A DNA stretch of 64,000 nucleotides from Lewinella sp. LCG006 (GTDB lineage Bacteria > Bacteroidota > Bacteroidia > Chitinophagales > Saprospiraceae): positions 4,620,501 through 4,684,500 of the forward strand of contig NZ_CP160680.1 in assembly GCF_040784935.1 (NCBI RefSeq), in the 5' to 3' direction. A program made the translations under genes and the position numbers. Within the stretch, counting starts at the first letter, position 1, and each line of letters starts with the position of its first letter. The notes below the pieces were generated by a model that was not told the origin of the DNA, did no database searches, and worked only from the letters and a program-made list of their open reading frames with translations. This document shows positions 61,041 through 64,000 of the stretch, piece by piece.

Positions 61041-62624
61041 CTAAAAATGATCCGCGCTGGCGAGGTCCCATTCTACTTTCCAGTTTTCGGGTACGGTTGC
61101 TTCATTGAGGAGCGAACCCGTGGTTAGGTAAGGGAAGATCTGGCTATAGCGGCGCACCTCATTGAGGCTGGTACGTCGGAAAATATGCTGGCGATTAATC
61201 TGCTGGGTACTCGTCAAACCTGCTGCGCCGAGAAGTTCCTGGACGCTGTGGATGGTTTTGTTATGGAAACTGGCTACGCGCTTTTTTTTGTCGCTGACTA
61301 CGAGGCCGGCCACCAATTCGGGGTCTTGGGTAGCTACACCAGTTGGGCAATTGTTTTTGTTGCATTCAAGTGCCTGTATACATCCCAGGGCCAGCATCAT
61401 GGCGCGGGCACTGTAGGTAGCATCTGCTCCCAGGGCCAGGGCACGGATGATATGAAAACCCGTAAAGACCTTGCCGGAAGCCAGCAGGGTGATGTGTTTT
61501 TTGAGATCGAAGCCTACCAAGGTATCATAAGCAAAAGCCAATCCTTCTTTAAAAGGCATACCCACCGAATCGGAAAACTCGATAGGTGCTGCTCCGGTGC
61601 CACCTTCCCCACCATCTACGGTGATAAAGTCAGGATAGATACCCGTCTCTACCATCGCTTTACAAATACCTATAAACTCGCTGGGTTGGCCAATGCAAAG
61701 CTTGAAACCGATGGGCTTACCACCGCTGAGTTCGCGCATTTGCTGGATCAATTGGAGCAGCCCTTTGGGGGTAGAGAAGGCTTTGTGGAAAGGTGGAGAA
61801 AGCACTGCCGTTCCCGGTTCTACACCACGGATTTTAGCAATTTCAGGGGTATTTTTCTTCGCGGGTAAAATACCTCCATGACCAGGCTTCGCCCCTTGCG
61901 ATAGCTTGAGCTCGATCATTTTGATGTTGGGAGTCTGGGAACGTTGGGCAAATTTTTCGGCATCAAAACCGCCGTCTTTTGCGCGGCAGCCAAAATAGCC
62001 GGTACCGACTTGCCAGATAAGGTCGCCCTGGAAAGTTTCGTGGTAAGGACTTACGCCACCTTCGCCGGTATTGTGAGCAAAGTTACCGATTTTTGCTCCT
62101 CCGTTGAGGGCTTCAATGGCGGCAGAACTGAGGCTCCCGAAACTCATTGCGGAAACGTTGAAGATGGAAGCCGAATAAGGGTGCTGGCATGCCTTGTTGC
62201 CAATCATTACGCGCGGTTCTTCCATTTCTTCCGCACTACGGGCAGCAATGGAATGGTTCATCCATTCGTAACCTTCCTCATAAACTTCGAGTTGGGTGCC
62301 AAACGGCGTCGTATCGTTCTGGTCCTTGGCCCGTTGATACACGACCGAACGCATGGTGCGACTAATGGGCCGTCCATTGGTATCTGATTCGATAAAATAC
62401 TGGTACAGCTTTGGGCGCAACTCTTCCATGACATAACGCCCACGGCCCAGGATGGGAAAGTTGCGCATGATCGCGTGTTTGTCTTGCGCCATATCGTAAA
62501 AACCAATGGCTGCTATGGGACCAAAAAGGAGGAGCAGCCAGTAGGCATTGGGGTTTAGAAAATAACCCAAGGCAATACTTCCCAAGACCGTGATGAGGGC
62601 AAAAACAACGAATTCGTTCCGCAT
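61041..62624 (-). CDS. FMN-binding glutamate-synthase-family protein
   Basis: 527 residues. Two N-terminal hydrophobic helices (VVFALITVLGSIALGYF, YWLLLLFGPIAAIGFY) precede the GltB-type barrel: NTGEGGVSPYHETFQGDLIW, KLSQGAKPGHGGILPAKK, FITVDGGEGGTGAAPIEF, and the cysteine cluster CIQALECNKNNCPTGVATQD that would ligate a 3Fe-4S centre. It lacks the glutaminase and FAD/NADPH parts of full glutamate synthase, so it is not a complete GOGAT; such proteins are FMN- and probably ferredoxin-linked oxidoreductases of unknown substrate. It lies 84 bp downstream of the glycosyltransferase gene. Confidence 0.92.
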   Translation of the reverse strand: MRNEFVVFALITVLGSIALGYFLNPNAYWLLLLFGPIAAIGFYDMAQDKHAIMRNFPILGRGRYVMEELRPKLYQYFIESDTNGRPISRTMRSVVYQRAKDQNDTTPFGTQLEVYEEGYEWMNHSIAARSAEEMEEPRVMIGNKACQHPYSASIFNVSAMSFGSLSSAAIEALNGGAKIGNFAHNTGEGGVSPYHETFQGDLIWQVGTGYFGCRAKDGGFDAEKFAQRSQTPNIKMIELKLSQGAKPGHGGILPAKKNTPEIAKIRGVEPGTAVLSPPFHKAFSTPKGLLQLIQQMRELSGGKPIGFKLCIGQPSEFIGICKAMVETGIYPDFITVDGGEGGTGAAPIEFSDSVGMPFKEGLAFAYDTLVGFDLKKHITLLASGKVFTGFHIIRALALGADATYSARAMMLALGCIQALECNKNNCPTGVATQDPELVAGLVVSDKKKRVASFHNKTIHSVQELLGAAGLTSTQQINRQHIFRRTSLNEVRRYSQIFPYLTTGSLLNEATVPENWKVEWDLASADHF

Positions 62625-62708
62625 TTTTTTGTTTTTGAATTACAACATTAATCCGCTGTTGCTAAGGTAAAAACTTAACCCACATTACGCATATATTGGT
62701 GGAATTTA

Positions 62709-63617
62709 TCAGCTCAGGGAAGAAGGTGATTGCTGAGCCTGGTGGACTTCTTCTAACCAATAAATTTTTAGCAGATCCAGCAAACGAAGATTGGGTTGGT
62801 GCTGATGCAATAGCTTTTGCTCCCAATGCGTGCTTTTCTTTTTGAAAAAAGGCATAACAAATTGCAATAAGCCCGTGCGGTGTAGGCGCAACCACCATTG
62901 GAGTGCCTGCGTTTGGAGCGCAGGATTTTGCCGATGTAAGCGGTAAAGGTTTTGGATGGCAATGCGTTGTTTTTCCAACCAGTGAGTAGCCTCATCGAGG
63001 CCAATGTGCAGCACTGGGTTGTCGAGGTGTTGGATGTCAATGCCAGCGGCCTGTAGCTGAAAACCAAATAGGGTATCTTCGTGGCCGTAAGTCGTGACGG
63101 TTTCGTCGAAAGGGATATGGTGCATTACCGATTTCGGGACGACAAAGTTGTTGGTCATAAACCCGGCATAGGGTTGCTGTCGGCGAATACCAGCCGGTCT
63201 TACTTCCCGTTGGGTACCATACCACCAATGCAGGTAATAAGCAGTATCGGGAGGCTTACTCAAGTAACTTCTTCCACCGCAGAGTACCCTTGATGGAGCA
63301 AGCTGTGAGAGGTAGGTGGACAGGAAATCTGGTTGATCAATCCCACTGTCGCTATCAAGAAAAAGGAGGTAGTCGTAGCGGGCTTGCTGGGCTAACAAGT
63401 TCCTGATTTTAGCTCTACCAACATTTTCAGTAAGCTCTTGATAGTAGACACCTTGAAGCTGGTCTAGTTGACGGTTGCTAACTTGCCAATGGGAAGGTGA
63501 TGCATCATCCAGTAGGCGTATTTCCCAGGCTTGTGATAGTTGGCTGGCTTGCTGGTGCAAAGTATGCACAAGTGTACCTACCTCATAAGCATATACTGGA
63601 ATCAGGATGCTCAGCAT
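62709..63617 (-). CDS. Glycosyltransferase family 2
   Basis: 302 residues from the ATG at 63617, which gives the family N-terminus MLSILIPVYAYEVGTLVHTL; the frame also opens at 63740 inside the upstream kinase gene. GT-A motifs: IRLLDDASPSHWQVS, NVGRAKIRNLLAQQARYDYL, and the metal-binding LFLDSDSGIDQPDF. Then TYGHEDTLFGFQLQAAGID as the acceptor/catalytic region (ED). It uses a nucleotide-sugar donor in the cytoplasm; product unknown. It begins 1 bp after the histidine kinase stop codon, so the two are translationally linked. Confidence 0.9.
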   Translation of the reverse strand: MLSILIPVYAYEVGTLVHTLHQQASQLSQAWEIRLLDDASPSHWQVSNRQLDQLQGVYYQELTENVGRAKIRNLLAQQARYDYLLFLDSDSGIDQPDFLSTYLSQLAPSRVLCGGRSYLSKPPDTAYYLHWWYGTQREVRPAGIRRQQPYAGFMTNNFVVPKSVMHHIPFDETVTTYGHEDTLFGFQLQAAGIDIQHLDNPVLHIGLDEATHWLEKQRIAIQNLYRLHRQNPALQTQALQWWLRLHRTGLLQFVMPFFKKKSTHWEQKLLHQHQPNLRLLDLLKIYWLEEVHQAQQSPSSLS

Positions 63618-63618
63618 G

Positions 63619-64000
63619 CTAGGGGATGAATAGGTTAGGGTTGAGCTGGGCTTTGGGTTCAGATTTTGGCAAGGTGAAGCAGAAGCAGGAGCCACTTTCA
63701 CCAGCCGCCTCGTACCAAATTTTTCCATCGTAACTTTCAACGATGGTTTTACAAATGGATAAGCCTAGTCCAGAACCACTTTTACTACGGTTATGTAAGC
63801 GGAAGAATGGTTTGAAAATATCATGCTGATGCTCCGCTGGAATACCGATCCCATTGTCACAAACCATGAAGATTATCTGCTTTTCACGTTCTTCCAATTT
63901 AATGGTGATACGTGGTTCATTGCCTGGAGCTTGGTAATTGATGGCGTTGTGGACGAGGTTGAAGAAGATTTGTTCCACCTCCGTGCGGTTGGCTTTGAGC
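63619..64000 (-). CDS. Sensor histidine kinase, C-terminal part (gene runs off the right edge)
   Basis: The frame is open from the window edge to a stop at 63619-63621 (127 codons). It contains the ATP-binding domain: N-box VEQIFFNLVHNAINYQ, G1 MVCDNGIGIPAEHQHDIFKP, F-box FFRLHNRSKSGSGLGLSICK (G2) and the terminal strand CFCFTLPKSEP. Sensor region and phospho-acceptor histidine are outside the window. It is directly followed by the GT2 gene. Confidence 0.9.
   Translation of the reverse strand, partial: LKANRTEVEQIFFNLVHNAINYQAPGNEPRITIKLEEREKQIIFMVCDNGIGIPAEHQHDIFKPFFRLHNRSKSGSGLGLSICKTIVESYDGKIWYEAAGESGSCFCFTLPKSEPKAQLNPNLFIP

Noticed and set aside
61041-62624. Complete glutamate synthase large subunit
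   Set aside because: The protein is only 527 residues, and the glutaminase and GXGXG C-terminal domains are absent.

Overview
The window looks like chromosomal DNA of a marine or freshwater member of the Bacteroidota, most likely class Saprospiria (Lewinella/Saprospira-like). The evidence is: four very large secreted proteins ending in the gliding-motility/type IX secretion C-terminal domain (CHU_C type); a type A sorting-domain protein; a PorP/SprF outer-membrane protein; promoters of the Bacteroidota form TTG-N20-TAnnTTTG; DUF5777 and bacilliredoxin genes; a long signal peptidase I; and almost no Shine-Dalgarno sites. No tRNA, rRNA or CRISPR array was seen. Genus is inference.

Layout. 1-1.8 kb: start of a secreted protein and two paralogous tail-collar (microcystin-dependent-type) proteins. 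2.1-6.1 kb: a signalling operon of a soluble histidine kinase, a response regulator fused to a thioredoxin-reductase-like flavoprotein, and a bestrophin-type channel. 6.1-7.3 kb: GNAT acetyltransferase and bacilliredoxin, the latter with a clear promoter and terminator. 7.5-9.9 kb: cytochrome-like lipoprotein, DUF5777 beta-barrel, diheme cytochrome c. 9.9-16.2 kb: SprB-like giant with about eight near-identical 447-bp repeats. 16.9-18.5 kb: signal peptidase I. 19.4-26.6 kb: SprF/PorP protein paired with a cohesin-like giant adhesin. 26.7-33.4 kb: GH3 glycosidase, a broken DinB gene, AsmA-like protein and MscS channel. 33.9-37.4 kb: third T9SS giant. 37.9-43.4 kb: sulfotransferase, small ABM-like protein, and a fatty-acid beta-oxidation pair (thiolase and FadN-type enzyme) split by a four-helix-bundle gene. 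53.6-60.8 kb: fourth giant. 61-64 kb: glutamate-synthase-like protein, glycosyltransferase and the end of a histidine kinase.

The stretch 43.95-50.55 kb stands apart. It is visibly AT-rich, every gene in it looks like cargo (OLD-type ATPase/TOPRIM nuclease, lipoprotein, Ntn hydrolase with a C-terminal membrane anchor, DinB protein), and three of the four cargo genes are preceded by remnants of tyrosine recombinase genes. Two of these remnants share a perfect TTG-N20-TAATTTTG promoter and a structured leader in which one strand (CTGTC) can pair with either an upstream or a downstream GACAG-type partner. The fourth cargo gene follows a noncoding sequence whose 3' end resembles domains V-VI of a group II intron. 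This is the best candidate for an undescribed arrangement in the window.

Intergenic DNA elsewhere carries several short dispersed repeats: a family built from AAGTCGGAAGT/ACTTCCGACTT with a CCGATAGCTATCGG palindrome, GTGTAAGGGT runs, and a 17-bp repeat seen at two loci.
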